Under the pieces are notes generated by a model that was not told the DNA's origin, searched no databases, and was given only the letters and a program-made list of their open reading frames with translations. Positions 53,601 through 64,000 of a DNA stretch of 64,000 bases are shown one piece after another. The translations under genes and the position numbers were made by a program. Within the stretch, counting starts at the first letter, position 1. Each line of letters opens with the position of its first letter. The stretch comes from Lamellibrachia columna (lineage: Eukaryota > Annelida > Polychaeta > Sabellida > Siboglinidae), in the NCBI GenBank assembly GCA_963662155.1, contig OY759266.1, positions 7,938,026 through 8,002,025 of the forward strand, given 5' to 3'.

Positions 53601-55162
53601 CATAATACTTTTATTTACAACAACATATATACAAATATAATCGAATGAGCAGTATGGCTAAATTCGTAGGGTGGGTTACACGTAGATGACAACATGACTA
53701 GATAAGGCAATGGTTTCCTTGTCCACATGCCATCTACAGTCAATTTTTTTAACAAATCTTGTCAAATCAGTAGAGTGTATGAATCGTGATACACATGCAT
53801 TAATCGTGTAATGCAAATATGTGAATAACTTCTTCTAAATCATACTTACTGTACGTTTTCCCCACTCTATCAATGACTGCATCGGAAAACATTTCGTTTC
53901 TCGGCAGTGACAGCAGCGGCAGCTGGAATATTGCTACAAAGGGCACACAAACAATATTAGCCTGTAAATGCACGACCGCGTTGGGACCAATAACGAAATC
54001 CTTGGTATATATTATATTATATAATAAAATTAAATAGAAATGTGTTATTTTAGGTAGAAATATCGGTATTCATAAGTGATAGTTCCGACACGAAAGCTGT
54101 GCTTTCGCACTTACCGGGCGCAACGATGTCTGAAAAATCAATAGTTTGTAGAGGAGAAGAATCACTCAGACCGAGAAAGCCCTCGACGATCATTTCAACC
54201 AGAGTCAGTCGACCAGTTCCTTGTTCGTGCAACAACTGACGTGTGTAGATGTCTCCGTCTGGCGACTGGGACAGGAACTCGGTCATCCGGAAAGTATGTT
54301 GCTTCCACGACGACACTAGTAGCGCGAGACACTCCCGTAGCCGGGGCAGACGTCTGCGTGGATAACACCAGCCGCATCCGGCAACACATCAAGAACCAAC
54401 TGAACATCAACTTAAAAGGAGGCAGTGGAGCTGGATAGGCCATACTCAGGAAGCCAACACAACGCATCACGAGACAGGCACTAACATGGAACTTTCGGGG
54501 CAAAGGGGAAGGCAGAGATGGCAAAAGCAGGATGTAGATGGAAAGAACTGCAAACATAAGCCCAAACCCGTGTTCGTTAGAGTTGTTAATGGGCTATGGG
54601 GGGAGGGGGGCACTGGGCCATGTTCGTGTGTACATTGCGCCACTACATGGTAGTATGGTAAACTAATGAGTGACTAAGCCCCGCTTTGGCCTCCCCCTTG
54701 CAACAACGAAATCGTTGGTATGTGTTATACCAAGGAAAGAGTTCAGATTCGGCATCAGAAATATCGATGTTCTGCAATGTGTGCTTTCTCGAGATATAAT
54801 CCCCCCTCCCCCAACTCACAGACTAAGGAACTAGCAATGCAAATAGGCCTATCCTTTATCCAGGAAATGACAAATGAATATGTTTCAGATGTGTGGTTAC
54901 TAGGTCCGATGGGCGCTGCAGAACTAACACAATCATGCGTTAACTAATAGCAAGTATAGTTGCATTTCTATTTGATGGATGCCATTGTTCGTTATCCTTG
55001 GTGTGTGAACTATTGATAATACATTGGTGTAGAGTGAACGAAGGCGCCGACTCACCCAGGCGGTGCCGTGATAGCAGTTGTAAAGAGCATGACATGAAGT
55101 CGCGACGGCAGTTCCACCACGGCAGCCCGCAAGACGGCCTCGTGGTCTAAGATTGCCTCCAT
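50634..55162 (-). CDS. LRRC14-like leucine-rich-repeat protein
   Basis: Six exons on the minus strand with matching phases: 55056-55162, 54115-54353, 53850-53933, 52468-52569, 51743-51933, 50634-51380. They total 1470 bases, 489 residues, close to vertebrate LRRC14 (493). Start ATG at 55162 (MEAILDHE), then AAVVELPSRLHVMLF, LRECLALLVSSWKQHTF, PLQTIDFSDIVAP, PIDVYTDCRVDI, and in the last exon LRR-type repeats (LAKLSLYNTSLDADDITYL; TITELAIQHNNLRGLG; VLRQLHLKETQL). The order and spacing follow the PRAME/LRRC14 group; LRRC14B or a PRAME-like paralogue cannot be excluded. Vertebrate LRRC14 binds IKK-beta and dampens NF-kB signalling, but that role is not implied by sequence here. It ends FEIFYRHAVQEATQ. 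It converges with NUBP1, the coding ends being 653 bases apart. Confidence 0.87.
52690..53095 (+). mobile_element. LINE 3' fragment with GCGC stem-loop-type tail
   Basis: One-frame remnants such as LWNNSAS and FIGHFKYM, with a decayed WNSLPADIRNSKT-type ending, mark the C-terminus of a LINE ORF2 of another family. They are followed by about 200 bases ending GTACAGCGCATTGATCC and TTAGCGCTTTTAAAAATGC, a tail style common in marine invertebrate LINEs. In the intron between LRRC14-like exons 3 and 4, opposite strand. Confidence 0.6.
53335..53770 (+). mobile_element. CR1-like LINE 3' fragment
   Basis: Decayed frames match the family end (RRTTKVIPEM near 53365, CGFTTLETGRLS near 53430, VKEQCRLD-like near 53525, EWNTLFIDCVNAN near 53563), then the tail TTGTCCACATGCCATC near 53720. 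Antisense to the LRRC14-like gene, within its intron. Confidence 0.8.
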
Positions 55163-55179
55163 GCATAACAGTGACAAGA

Positions 55180-55450
55180 CCCTGCAGCAAATCCGAGGAC
55201 TGAGAGAGATCAGCTATGAAAAAACCCTTAAATGTGGGTTGTCTAAACTAAAGACTATACTTTGTGATGAGTTTGTGATGAGTTTTTAAAGATGGTTTTG
55301 AAGATATCCATGTAAACATATTTTAAAATTTAAAGACTAGAACAATTAGACGGCATGAAACAGGCTTTTGGTAAAAGAACAATACACATTTACTGTAACA
55401 AAGTAGACAGTCATTCTCGTAGAGGAATATAAATAAATGAAATCCATTAT
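55180..55450 (+). mobile_element. CR1-like LINE fragment abutting LRRC14-like start
   Basis: Reads LRGLREISYEKTLKCGLSKL, matching the LRDLSYESRLLQCGLTTL segment at 47750-47800, and then, through frameshifts, KDGFEDIHVNIF and further family motifs. It begins only about 20 bases from the start codon of the LRRC14-like gene, on the opposite strand, so the transcript of that gene should either start in or pass through this fragment. Confidence 0.7.
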
Positions 55451-56060
55451 TTGCTGGTTGGGTATTTGTGTTGGCACAGCTAAGTCCCGTACGGACAAGT
55501 TTTAAAATACTGTTTATACAGCGAAGTGTGTAAAATCGACAGGAACATTCAGTCGGTAAAATTATACGTTAACTTGTACCGTACAGTGACTCGAGTATCC
55601 AAGGCACATTCTTCTCGGGAACGTTTTAAGAAATTTTAAGTATACTTTATTTTGTATTTCCACTTTAATGTTGTTTCATTAAGTATGGTCTTACCTTGGC
55701 TGCTGTGATGTTGACTGACTCATGTTCGTTAATCATTGGCACAACGGTCGTTCAACTCAAACCTACGTCGTCAACGGAAATGTACATTAATAAACGTAAA
55801 CTCACAAATCATCCATTTGTATTTGCCCCCATAATTTGATTTGGTTTGTGCTGTGGCATTCATGATGGGGATTCTCTTATCCCGATGAATCCTACTCCAA
55901 GAACTGTTCTACCTGGCCAGGCGCGTAGATAGCCGTTTCCACGTCAACATGACAAACATTACTTTTTCAATATAAAACATTTAAAAACAATACAACCCAC
56001 CCCACAGAAATCGAATGGGTCAACCCTAATCTGGATGGCATCCATCGTAGCGTGCAGGTA
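55450..56060. other. Upstream flank of LRRC14-like gene
   Basis: AT-rich. A motif related to hAT-like MITE ends at about 55920. No gene seen. Confidence 0.4.
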
Positions 56061-56099
56061 CGAATCAGGCAACTGATACCCGGTTCCATCTACAATCAC

Positions 56100-56845
56100 T
56101 GCAAAGGTCACAATATTAACTTAGCTATGTTGTACATGCTACCAAAGTGCCACTGGTGAAAAGTATGACAGAGAACAGCAGATCGCGTTCTCCTTCACCT
56201 ACTCAGCCATGAGGTTGCGTGTATTACAGGCTAAGCTTGAGTTAAATGAGGACGCACAAGCTGATATGAACACCATAGCTAAGCTACAATCGATGGTCCA
56301 GTCGTGCGAACTCTCTGTATACATTCACGTCTGCATTTACCGTTCAAGAAGATGGTGACGACAAAACCAGAAGCTACTTGTTGCACATCAAACATGTGGA
56401 CTTCGTTGTGACACCAGTGACCATTAAGCAACATGTCCTCCTCCTGCTTCTTCTGACCACATTCCTACAGATGTGACAACGTAGGCAGCCAAGGCCCAAG
56501 GGGCAACCACTGTCACCGCCCAGCTGCAGCAGGAGAGGGCTGACCCAGAAATTTGGAATGTATTGAACGAATGCAAAATGGGAGATGGTGAATATCGCTG
56601 AGAGACCCAACACACTCGACGACACGATACATGAAGTCAATCATGACATGTTTACCAACGTGATACTGCTGGTGATGTATATCTCGACTGCCACAACACA
56701 GCGGTCATTCAATGCCATGAGACACCTCGAGAACTATCTCCGTCCCACGGTGGCATCTACGTACTTGTCGGGATTTGCCCTTACGCGTGTCCACAAGGAG
56801 AAGCAGTTGGATGCAAAACGCATCATCAATCAGTACAGTCTTTAA
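56100..56845 (+). mobile_element. hAT transposase remnant (C-terminal dimerisation region)
   Basis: The intact open frame 56585-56845 encodes LLVMYISTATTQRSFNAMRH and then NYLRPTVASTYLSGFALTRV, the hAT C-terminal dimerisation motif (ST.T.ERSFS..R..K.YLR....RL..LAL). The frame before it (about 56180-56560) has degenerate pieces (LNEDAQADMNTIAKLQ). It is most like the ZMYM1/repressor-of-PKR type hAT transposases as I remember them. No complete element or ends assigned. Confidence 0.8.
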
Positions 56846-57214
56846 AAGAAATTAAATGGAAGGTAATAACGCTTATTACTGAAGCAGTCTCATTGCCTAC
56901 ATCTCTTTCCTGGCTGTCATTATTGCAAAGGGTTTGCGTTTGTTTATTAATACAATTATCATGTTTGATTCCTAATACAAATAGTCATCATAAACTTCGT
57001 AGTTCAAGTCTTCCAATGATTTTGAATAATATTGTTCATCACCATTGTACAGAATGCTGTAGCCAGTCGCTTGTTGGCATTCTGGTCTAAAATTGTAGTA
57101 CATGTTCATATATTGCGACAATGATTTAATAGCTGTTATAATTAAAGGTGCTATTACATAACGAATGGGTAATTTAAGCATGTAAACAATCTCAATAAAC
57201 TGCAAAATACCAGC

Positions 57215-57570
57215 ACATTAAAACTAAGTCCTAGTTATACATATCTGATATACTTAAGGTTCACATTAAAACTAAGTCCTAGTTATACATATCTGATATA
57301 CTTAAGGTTCACATTAAAACTAAGTCCTAGTTATACATATCTGATATTATACTTTAGGTTCACATTAAAACTAAGTCCTAGTTATACATATCTGATATTA
57401 TACTTTAGGTTCACATTAAAACTAAGTCCTAGTTATACATATCTGATATTATACTTTAGCTTCACATTAAAACTAAGTCCTAGTTATACATATCTGATAT
57501 CATACTTAAGGTTCACATTAAAACTAAGTCCTAGTTATACATATCTGATATTATACTTAAGGTTCACATT
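57215..57570. repeat. 48-51-bp minisatellite (7 copies)
   Basis: Seven near-identical copies containing ACATTAAAACTAAGTCCTAG and TTATACATATCTGATAT; copies differ by a 3-base insertion near ATATTATACTT. Confidence 0.95.
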
Positions 57571-57989
57571 CACCTTTTATGGGTCAAGTAGATTTCATGT
57601 TTTTCTCCAAGACCAGATGAGCATTTTTTTGTTTTATTGCACCAGACTTCAAATGATTACAGTTTTGCTTACAAAAATGAACACAGCCTCTTAGATGTGG
57701 GCTTCCACGTGTATGTTTACCTAGCTACGCCCCTCCTGGCAAAGTTCGTTTTCCTTTACATCACTCTATTCTTCCTTCTATACAGGTCGTAGCAGTGATT
57801 TGCTTCTTGGTTAAGTTCCTCCTGGTTTTATGTCTTTATTCGTGATGTCAATAGTTTTCCAGTCCTCATATTTGTACAGCCTTACAATAGTTGCTAACTC
57901 CACTATTTAGCTATACTACTGGCTCTTCTCCTCAGCGATATTCATGTGAACTTGTCAGCAGAAATGCTAATTAGCCTAGCTTGTAAATG

Positions 57990-58311
57990 TAACTTCGTAT
58001 ATAGCGCGGTATGCAGTCTTGGGACTGCTCAAAGCGCTTTACCCTTCATCTCCTTGGCACACGTGTTCATTCCAACGCCAACTCAACTTTTCTGGTAAGC
58101 ATACATAAACATTGTACTTATTGCGCGAAGACTTCGTTCACGCACCGACCAATGTCAATAGCCAAGTATTCATTCATTCAGCTGAGTGAACTGAAGAAAC
58201 GTGGAGTTAATGAAATTGCCCAAGCTTCGAAACAACAATTTTAGAGAATTCGAACCCGGGTTCTCTCGATTGAGGGTCCGATATTCTAACCACTACGCCA
58301 TCGCGCCTCGC
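57990..58311 (-). mobile_element. tRNA-derived SINE (about 320 bp)
   Basis: On the minus strand the 5' head (58246-58311) is tRNA-like: A box TGGCGTAGTGG (58290-58300), an anticodon-like arm, and B box GGTTCGAATTC (58246-58256). A body of about 180 bases follows, then a tail GTAAAGCGCTTTGAGCAGTC and a CGCGCTATATA motif at 57990-58045 that can fold as a short stem. The GCGC-type tail resembles that of the LINE fragment at 52690-53095. The overlapping plus-strand open frame is a shadow. Confidence 0.75.
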
Positions 58312-58319
58312 AGTGTCAA

Positions 58320-58880
58320 GCCGAGTATGTTGCAGTAATTAGGCTAGTATGTAAAACACAGAAAGTGTGTATATCGAAGAAAAAATAAATATAACACACG
58401 ATTATCTAATTGATTTACCCGTGTTGTTTACAGGTTTTACGATAGCATTTCAAATGAAACATATCAAGTCGCTGTTTACTGCGGATAATATCGATGAAAT
58501 ATATATATGATCAAGTTAAATGAGGACTACAATAAAGTATTTTTTATTTGATAGGATGTATTTTTAACGCAGATTCGGTGAAAAAAAAACTGCCGTATTT
58601 ATACGTAGAATGAATTAGACCTATAATCTCACTTAATATACCATAGTTCGTTTGTCTATATGTCTTCATTGTTCATTGTCACAATTGTCATATTAACAAA
58701 AACTAGTAAAAAAGAACTAGTTTCTGTTCATAGGGCTTACTGTTACGTGTCTGATAAAACGTGGGAACCGTGCGGCGCTATGTAACAGTGTGCGCTTTAT
58801 TCAATCCAAATTAAACATTGGTAAATGCAAATAGATCGCTGTCGAATGTGTTCATGTAAATGTTCATACGGTTACACTGT
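58320..58880. other. Intergenic, nothing recognised
   Basis: AT-rich spacer between the SINE and the 22-bp array. Confidence 0.4.
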
Positions 58881-59112
58881 GCAGAACATTTAACAATACG
58901 TCATAGAACATTTAAAAATACATCACAGAACATTTAACAATACGTCATAGAACATTTAAAAATACGTCATAGAACATTTAACAATACGTCATAGAACATT
59001 TAACAATACGTCATAGAACATTTAACAATACGTCATAGAACATTTAACAATACGTCATAGAACATTTAACAATACATCACAGAACATTTAACAATACATC
59101 ACAGAACATCAG
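58881..59112. repeat. 22-bp minisatellite (about 10 copies)
   Basis: Copies of AGAACATTTAACAATACGTC plus AT, with ACATCAC variants at both ends of the array. Confidence 0.95.
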
Positions 59113-59978
59113 CACACACACATAACAACTATATACGCTCACAGTGATGCAATATCATCATATATGAATCATTTCACACACATGCACGCACGCACACACA
59201 AAACATCATTACCGGCTGTAGACATACACATACAATCACATTATATTAAAAAATAATGCATTGCATTATCGTTAATGCCCAATCAATCATCATGTGTGTA
59301 TAATGTAAATGCCTTACTGCCAGTGTTAAATACAGTTGTACGTGCGCAATACAGAATATCACATTTACAAGTCATACTTTCGATAAAGGCCGTTTGCGGA
59401 GCATCTTGGCAAACGTTTTCGGCTTGGAAGCTACATCATCCCCAGACAAATCAAACACGTGCGACGACCAGCGCCAGATTTAGGAAAAGCAGAATGGGAG
59501 CCTTCACAAAACTCTTCTGGGCTAGGAAGTAATAAAAATTTTGTATACACGTGTCGGCTGTCTTGTCTTTATTAAGTGGCAAAAACTAAGATTTTTCATT
59601 TTGTTTTTTGGCTCGTTCCAGCTAACTCTACGTGTATAACAAGTGATAACAAAAATGCTTCCATCGCTTGGGAACTAGTAGACAAGACATGTAAACAGTT
59701 ATGTTATGTTCCGTGCTGTTCTAAGATAATAGACACTTGCGTGTTTTGTTTGAATAAGTTGAAGTTTGAAGCAAGATCCACATGCAGAATCGTGTGATTT
59801 CGTATCGACGCATCTAATTGGTTGATACGGCAGGCGGAAAAAGTTCAAATCCACCTGTATAGGGTAGACTCGCCACGGGCGATAACAATAAGATAACAAC
59901 AAGAGGACGGGTGACAAGTGCGGTTTTGTTCCGTCTGCCGATGAACAGAACACTGTTTGGCGTCGTTTTCGTCAACCG

Positions 59979-60344
59979 CTACTTGCGGCGTTGCTGCATC
60001 GCAATCTCCGTGAGCAGGAACGAGCGTAGAGTTGGATCGTCAACGCGTTCGATGGCGTCCATTGCCATTTGTCCGCCGTTCTTGTACCGTCTCGCCAGCT
60101 CCTCTGCATACTGAATCCACACACAGTTCTGACAGCCCGACCCGCAACAGATAACCGGCGGTTCCGGTGGTGTCGAAGTGTCTGGCTGTTGTTTTATCTC
60201 ATTCGCCGTGTTTGGCCAGTTATGGCTCGCCGCGCAGTAGAATACTCCACTAGTGGAGGCGCTCCGGCGTAAGACGCAGTATGGCGCTGGTGGACGCACG
60301 CGCAGTCTGCGCAAGCGCGGCAATGGCGACCGGATGCATGTCGT
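59979..60344 (-). CDS. OXLD1: OXLD1-like protein, main exon (5' end missing)
   Basis: One minus-strand exon of 122 codons including the stop, starting in phase 0 behind a strong acceptor (cttgctttcttcag). The N-terminal part is Arg-rich with few acids (RSPLPRLRRLRVRPP), as in a mitochondrial targeting peptide. After a Pro-rich linker comes the oxidoreductase-like domain: CCGSGCQNCVWIQYAEEL, then YKNGGQMAMDAIE and LRSFLLTEIAM, matching the Cys-x3-Cys-x2-Cys-Val-Trp pattern of OXLD1. No in-frame ATG lies before this domain, so the initiator must be in an upstream exon (to the right), which I could not identify. Biochemical function is unknown; the vertebrate protein is annotated as mitochondrial. 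A minus-strand AATAAA at about 59567-59572 could serve as the poly(A) signal. Confidence 0.85.
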   Translation of the reverse strand, partial: TTCIRSPLPRLRRLRVRPPAPYCVLRRSASTSGVFYCAASHNWPNTANEIKQQPDTSTPPEPPVICCGSGCQNCVWIQYAEELARRYKNGGQMAMDAIERVDDPTLRSFLLTEIAMQQRRK

Positions 60345-60364
60345 CTGAAGAAAGCAAGACACCG

Positions 60365-61200
60365 AATGTTCATTCAGTCAAATACAAACAATGAAAACAA
60401 TAGCAATGGAATAGTTTTTGAGTATCGTGTTAAAGCCAGTTCACGATTACGGCACTTTGCATGCGGCGCCTAACAACTAAGTTGTTACGATTCAAGTGTT
60501 ATGACAAGCGTTGTATTAATTATAGTATTTATATGTACGCGTGGCCCACGTTGGCCTACCAAGTATGACGAAAGACACAACACGACAAACACCCATACAC
60601 GCACATTCTGACATGGTATGGAGATTACTGGAACCAGTGCTTTGAACTAAGGTCATGCTTGATTCATGCGAGTTAGCGTTGATATTGCCAATGCAACCAA
60701 TGAAGTAAATTACACATGTACAGCAATTAGTTGACCACACACTATGCTACGCAATATTTCATACACAAGTCCAGCAGGTGTTGAATTCTTCCAGTCAATG
60801 CCACAGGCAAGGGCGAATACGACTTCCCCACACGATATTAGTACTGCCAAATAAAACCATTTTTCAGAACCACCGGCACACAATCTTGGAACTACATGCC
60901 ATGCCTTCAGCGTCCCACTCGTACATACCTATGTCTTGGTGTATGGCAGGATAAGATCAAGTTTCCTCGAAAGTAAAAAAGACGATCACGAGAATATCCT
61001 CATGTTTCGTATCTAACTGCCATAAAATTAGGATATAAAGTTCTGTCATATAAATGTCTATGGAAACTTTGTAAGTTACTTGAATGGTGGCAAACATAGA
61101 CCAATGACGTACAGAGTAGACAACTGCAAAGCTATAAAAGTAACACTGCAAATCGATGTGTCGATATTGAAAGACGTTTCTTTCTCACTTGAGTGAGGTA
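60365..61200. other. Upstream of OXLD1 exon
   Basis: No clear first exon for OXLD1 found. Short open frames lack family features. Confidence 0.35.
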
Positions 61201-61204
61201 GAAG

Positions 61205-61470
61205 AACTAGAGGAGACGAATTAAAATTAGTGAAGGATCTGTGTATATTAGATACATATCAGAAAGTATTCATTCTCGCAGAGGACGGTAAATGAATGGA
61301 ACAAATTATATACCGATTGCGTAAATGTCTAAAAACAAAATACATTTTTTTCTCAGAGGCGGGTTACAGAGACAAATATTCGCTGTAAGCCAGTTTAGCT
61401 TCTTTTGTCCACTTGTCATCGGGTTTGTTGTTCTGCTTTGGATGGCAATCTTGTTAAATCATGTCACTCT
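61205..61470 (+). mobile_element. CR1-like LINE 3' fragment
   Basis: Degenerate EELEE, KYSFSQRTVNEWNKLYTDCV near 61265-61325, then the family tail TTTTGTCCACTTGTCATC and GGATGGCAATCTTGTTAAAT at 61405-61460. Confidence 0.8.
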
Positions 61471-61869
61471 CCCTTTACGATACTCCGATAGTTTGACGAA
61501 CTCTTTTGAGTCGCTACCGTTATCTCTAGGTGGCAGCACATGCCTGTATTTTCGTCTTGGCATAGCAACTATAATAATGTTATGTAGCGATAAGTAATAC
61601 GCTTAGCCTTTATATTGTCCTTAGTTGGGTCAGATCACGCCGATAAAGGTGACCTCAACATTGCGTTCCGGCGTCAATATAGACCGGTACAGTATGTCCC
61701 ATGGTACTGCCGTGGACACATTAAACTAAGACACTGAACGGCAACGCAGGATGCGGATCACTGAATTTGGCGCGCAACCTACCAATGCAATTCACGAGTA
61801 AGGTCACGAGTAAGGTTATCCTTAGATAAATGGTGGCGAGCCCTACCTGGCGGGTGTTGCCCAGAGTGG

Positions 61870-62065
61870 TTCGTAATATGTGGTCTGTTGTGGTATAACT
61901 GCATGCTAGCAGCGTGAATATGTTTTAAAAAGGTTGACACATATCTCAGGAGGGCGGGTTACACGTAAATGAACATTGACATTGTTGGACTCTCGATAAG
62001 CCAATGGCTTCCTTGTCCACTTGCCATCTGTGCCTTTGGCTTGGATGGCAAATCTGGTTAATTAT
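61870..62065 (+). mobile_element. CR1-like LINE 3' end
   Basis: Contains a decayed YLRRAGYT end motif followed by the tail ATTGTTGGACTCTCGATAAG and CTTGTCCACTTGCCATCTG. It is nearly identical to the tail at 48113-48190, so relatively young. Confidence 0.8.
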
Positions 62066-62069
62066 GAAA

Positions 62070-63200
62070 CACAACGATTAACGTAAATCTGCACATGATA
62101 CACGCTCGCACACACAATTCAATACATCTTTGGGCTTGGGGCATGTGACGTCATTGGGTCGTTGAAAACTTCGAACAGGTGTCAAGCCTAATATTATTAG
62201 GCCCTAGCTATTACTAAATGAAGATGGTCTATTGTGGTTTCACTCGCACATTTCTTCCACAGGTATACAATCGTAGGCCCTGTGGATTGTATACCTGGTG
62301 GCTGGTACTCCTGTATATCTAAATTTAGCACGAGCACTATACGCGCAGCTGTAAATCATCCCAAGCTGATAGGTCATGTATGCCTTGTTCGGGCGAATTA
62401 ATGCGACGTAATCAAATAAACGCAGAATATTCATACCTTTAGCCACGCATTTGATGAATTCAACGACAACATATCTCATGAATTATCTGGTTCGCGAAGA
62501 CGCGTACACGACGCATACACTCGAACTACGCATCGAACAATTTTGGCACCTGGCCGAGGGATTTCCCAGAACCGGTTAAAACGAGAGCTCCATGAAATGC
62601 CGACACTGGTATCGCCCTCTGGGAGACTTATTGGAAACGACATTAGCTGTAACTCCACCAGGGTATGAAAATAAGAATTTTACGTTTTATGCATTCGAAA
62701 GGATACTGTTACTATGGGGAAATTAGCAAAACCGCAACGAAGTAAAAAACACAAAAAAATTAAGGCTGTCGACCCATTTTATCATGGAAATAGGAAACAA
62801 TTTATTGACAGGTGAGTAAAAAATAGAAAAGTATCAACAATATTGTGATTGATATGGCGATAATTAGGGATTATGGTATAAACGTGGTCTTCGTTCCAAA
62901 ATAGCCCTTTCCAGGAGTCTGCATGTTAAAGAGTTTAGAGACCACACGCTCTGCGAGTCAACGACAGGTTTATATCCTGGGCCCGAGTGAGTGTTATTTT
63001 ACTTCCCCTGCCCTTTGCTTTGGCAATTCGTTGGCGTGGCGTGTGCCCGGCTTTGACTTTGCCATTTGGTCTTCGGCTTTGCCTTGACAAATTACAGGCA
63101 GAAATAAAACTGGACAATTATACATAAATACTTGAAGCGGAGGATTATACGAGTCAACGCTTGACTCCCTCCCTCGTCGGCTCCTCGACTGCATCAACTA
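62070..63200. other. Intergenic, nothing recognised
   Basis: A short inverted repeat GGTATACAATCGTAGGCCCTG / TGTGGATTGTATACC lies at 62260-62296. No gene seen. Confidence 0.4.
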
Positions 63201-63212
63201 TATATAAGAAAT

Positions 63213-64000
63213 CAAGCGCAGAACTACAGGCCAGTCAGTCTAACCAGCGTAGCAGGAAAAATATTAGGGCAAATAATCAGAGACAATGTCACTGAACACA
63301 TGAAAGATAATGACCTGTTGAGTGACAAACAATTTGGTTTTATTAAGGGTCGCTCCACAGTTGTCCAACTACTAAAAGTACTTGACTCCTGGACCGAGAC
63401 ACTAGAAAATGGTGGATGTATAGATGTAGTTTACTGTGACTTTATGAAAGCATTTGACAAGGTTCCACATCGTCGACTTATAGGAAAACTCCAGAGCTAT
63501 GGTATCAAGGGAAAAATTCTAGACTGGGTTGCAGCTATGCTGTCCCACAGAAGTCAACGCGTTAGAGTTAACAACTCATTCTCATCTTGGCAGGAGGTCA
63601 CCAGTGGTATACCACAAGGATCAGTGATTGGCCCTCTGCTATTTGTGATCTTTATAAATGATTTACCAGAAGTTATTAAAAGCTCTGAGCTATTCCTATT
63701 CGCAGACGATATGAAGCTCTTCCATGCAATCTACACTGAAGAGGACTGCACAAGTTTGCAACAAGATCTAATCCTTGCCGAACAATGGACAAACACATCA
63801 CTCTTAAAATTTCACCCAAATAAATGCAGCCACATGAGAATCGGACTATCAAACATAAGAAATGACGGATACACACTGGGACCTGAACACATAACAATTA
63901 CAAGCACAGACAAGGTGAAAGATATCGGAGTCACTTTCGATTCATCGCTTAACTTTGAGGCACATATGTCAGAAAAAATAAATAAAGCCAATTCGCTTAT
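63213..64000 (+). mobile_element. CR1-like LINE ORF2 reverse transcriptase, runs off window
   Basis: Uninterrupted frame of about 262 codons to the window edge, beginning near NYRPVSLTSVAGKILGQII (63222). RT blocks appear in order: DKQFGFIKGRSTVVQLL, DVVYCDFMKAFDKVPHRRL (first catalytic Asp), SGIPQGSVIGPLLFVIFIND, LFLFADDMKLF (the FADD catalytic pair), LKFHPNKCSHMRIG and VKDIGVTFDSSLNF. The catalytic aspartates are intact. The upstream endonuclease and ORF1 are not seen before 63213, so the copy is 5'-truncated. Likely the same family as 45741-48195 and the scattered tails, although the overlap with those is beyond the window. Confidence 0.92.

Noticed and set aside
58011..58244. 77-codon plus-strand frame
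   Set aside because: Lies on the opposite strand of the tRNA-headed SINE and has no homology.
58246..58311. Functional tRNA gene on the minus strand
   Set aside because: A and B boxes are present but the acceptor stem does not pair and the sequence continues into a SINE body.

Overview
The window is animal (metazoan) nuclear DNA. Genes are split by GT-AG introns, spacing is wide, and large parts are simple repeats, minisatellites and decayed transposons. Gene content (tektin-3, NUBP1, LRRC14-like, OXLD1) together with CR1-like LINEs, Penelope-like fragments, hAT elements and a tRNA-headed SINE suggests a marine invertebrate bilaterian. A mollusc or other lophotrochozoan is my first guess and an early deuterostome such as a lancelet is possible; the species cannot be fixed from sequence alone.

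Layout. 1-2.6 kb: a gene for a protein with two tandem GNAT acetyltransferase-like domains (+), after long AGC/AGT repeats. 2.6-6 kb: LINE fragments on both strands and an ATGT microsatellite. 6.2-9.5 kb: a second copy of the GNAT gene, broken by a frameshift and a nonsense codon and invaded by a TA/GTAT microsatellite. 10.8-17.9 kb: a tektin-3 gene (-), six coding exon positions, whose third exon exists in two tandem versions of equal length and phase. 18-32 kb: gene-poor, with a CpG-rich block near 21 kb, many minisatellites and small MITEs. 32.4-50.0 kb: a complete NUBP1 gene (+), 11 exons, with introns holding Penelope, hAT, minisatellite and CR1 insertions. 50.6-55.2 kb: a complete LRRC14-like gene (-), 6 exons, tail-to-tail with NUBP1. 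55.2-59.5 kb: LINE and hAT relics, minisatellites and a SINE. 60.0-60.3 kb: the main exon of OXLD1 (-). 61-64 kb: more CR1 tails and, at the right edge, a CR1-type reverse transcriptase with an open frame that runs out of the window.

The genes do not form one pathway. Tektin-3 is a structural protein of ciliary and flagellar doublet microtubules. NUBP1 is a P-loop Fe-S scaffold of cytosolic iron-sulfur assembly. The LRRC14-like protein is a leucine-rich-repeat protein. OXLD1 is a small protein annotated as mitochondrial in vertebrates. The most interesting signal is the duplicated, phase-matched 144-nt tektin exon, which looks like an alternative-exon switch in the tektin rod. Exon models were built by hand from splice signals, reading phase and remembered family similarity. 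None was confirmed by alignment or RNA data.
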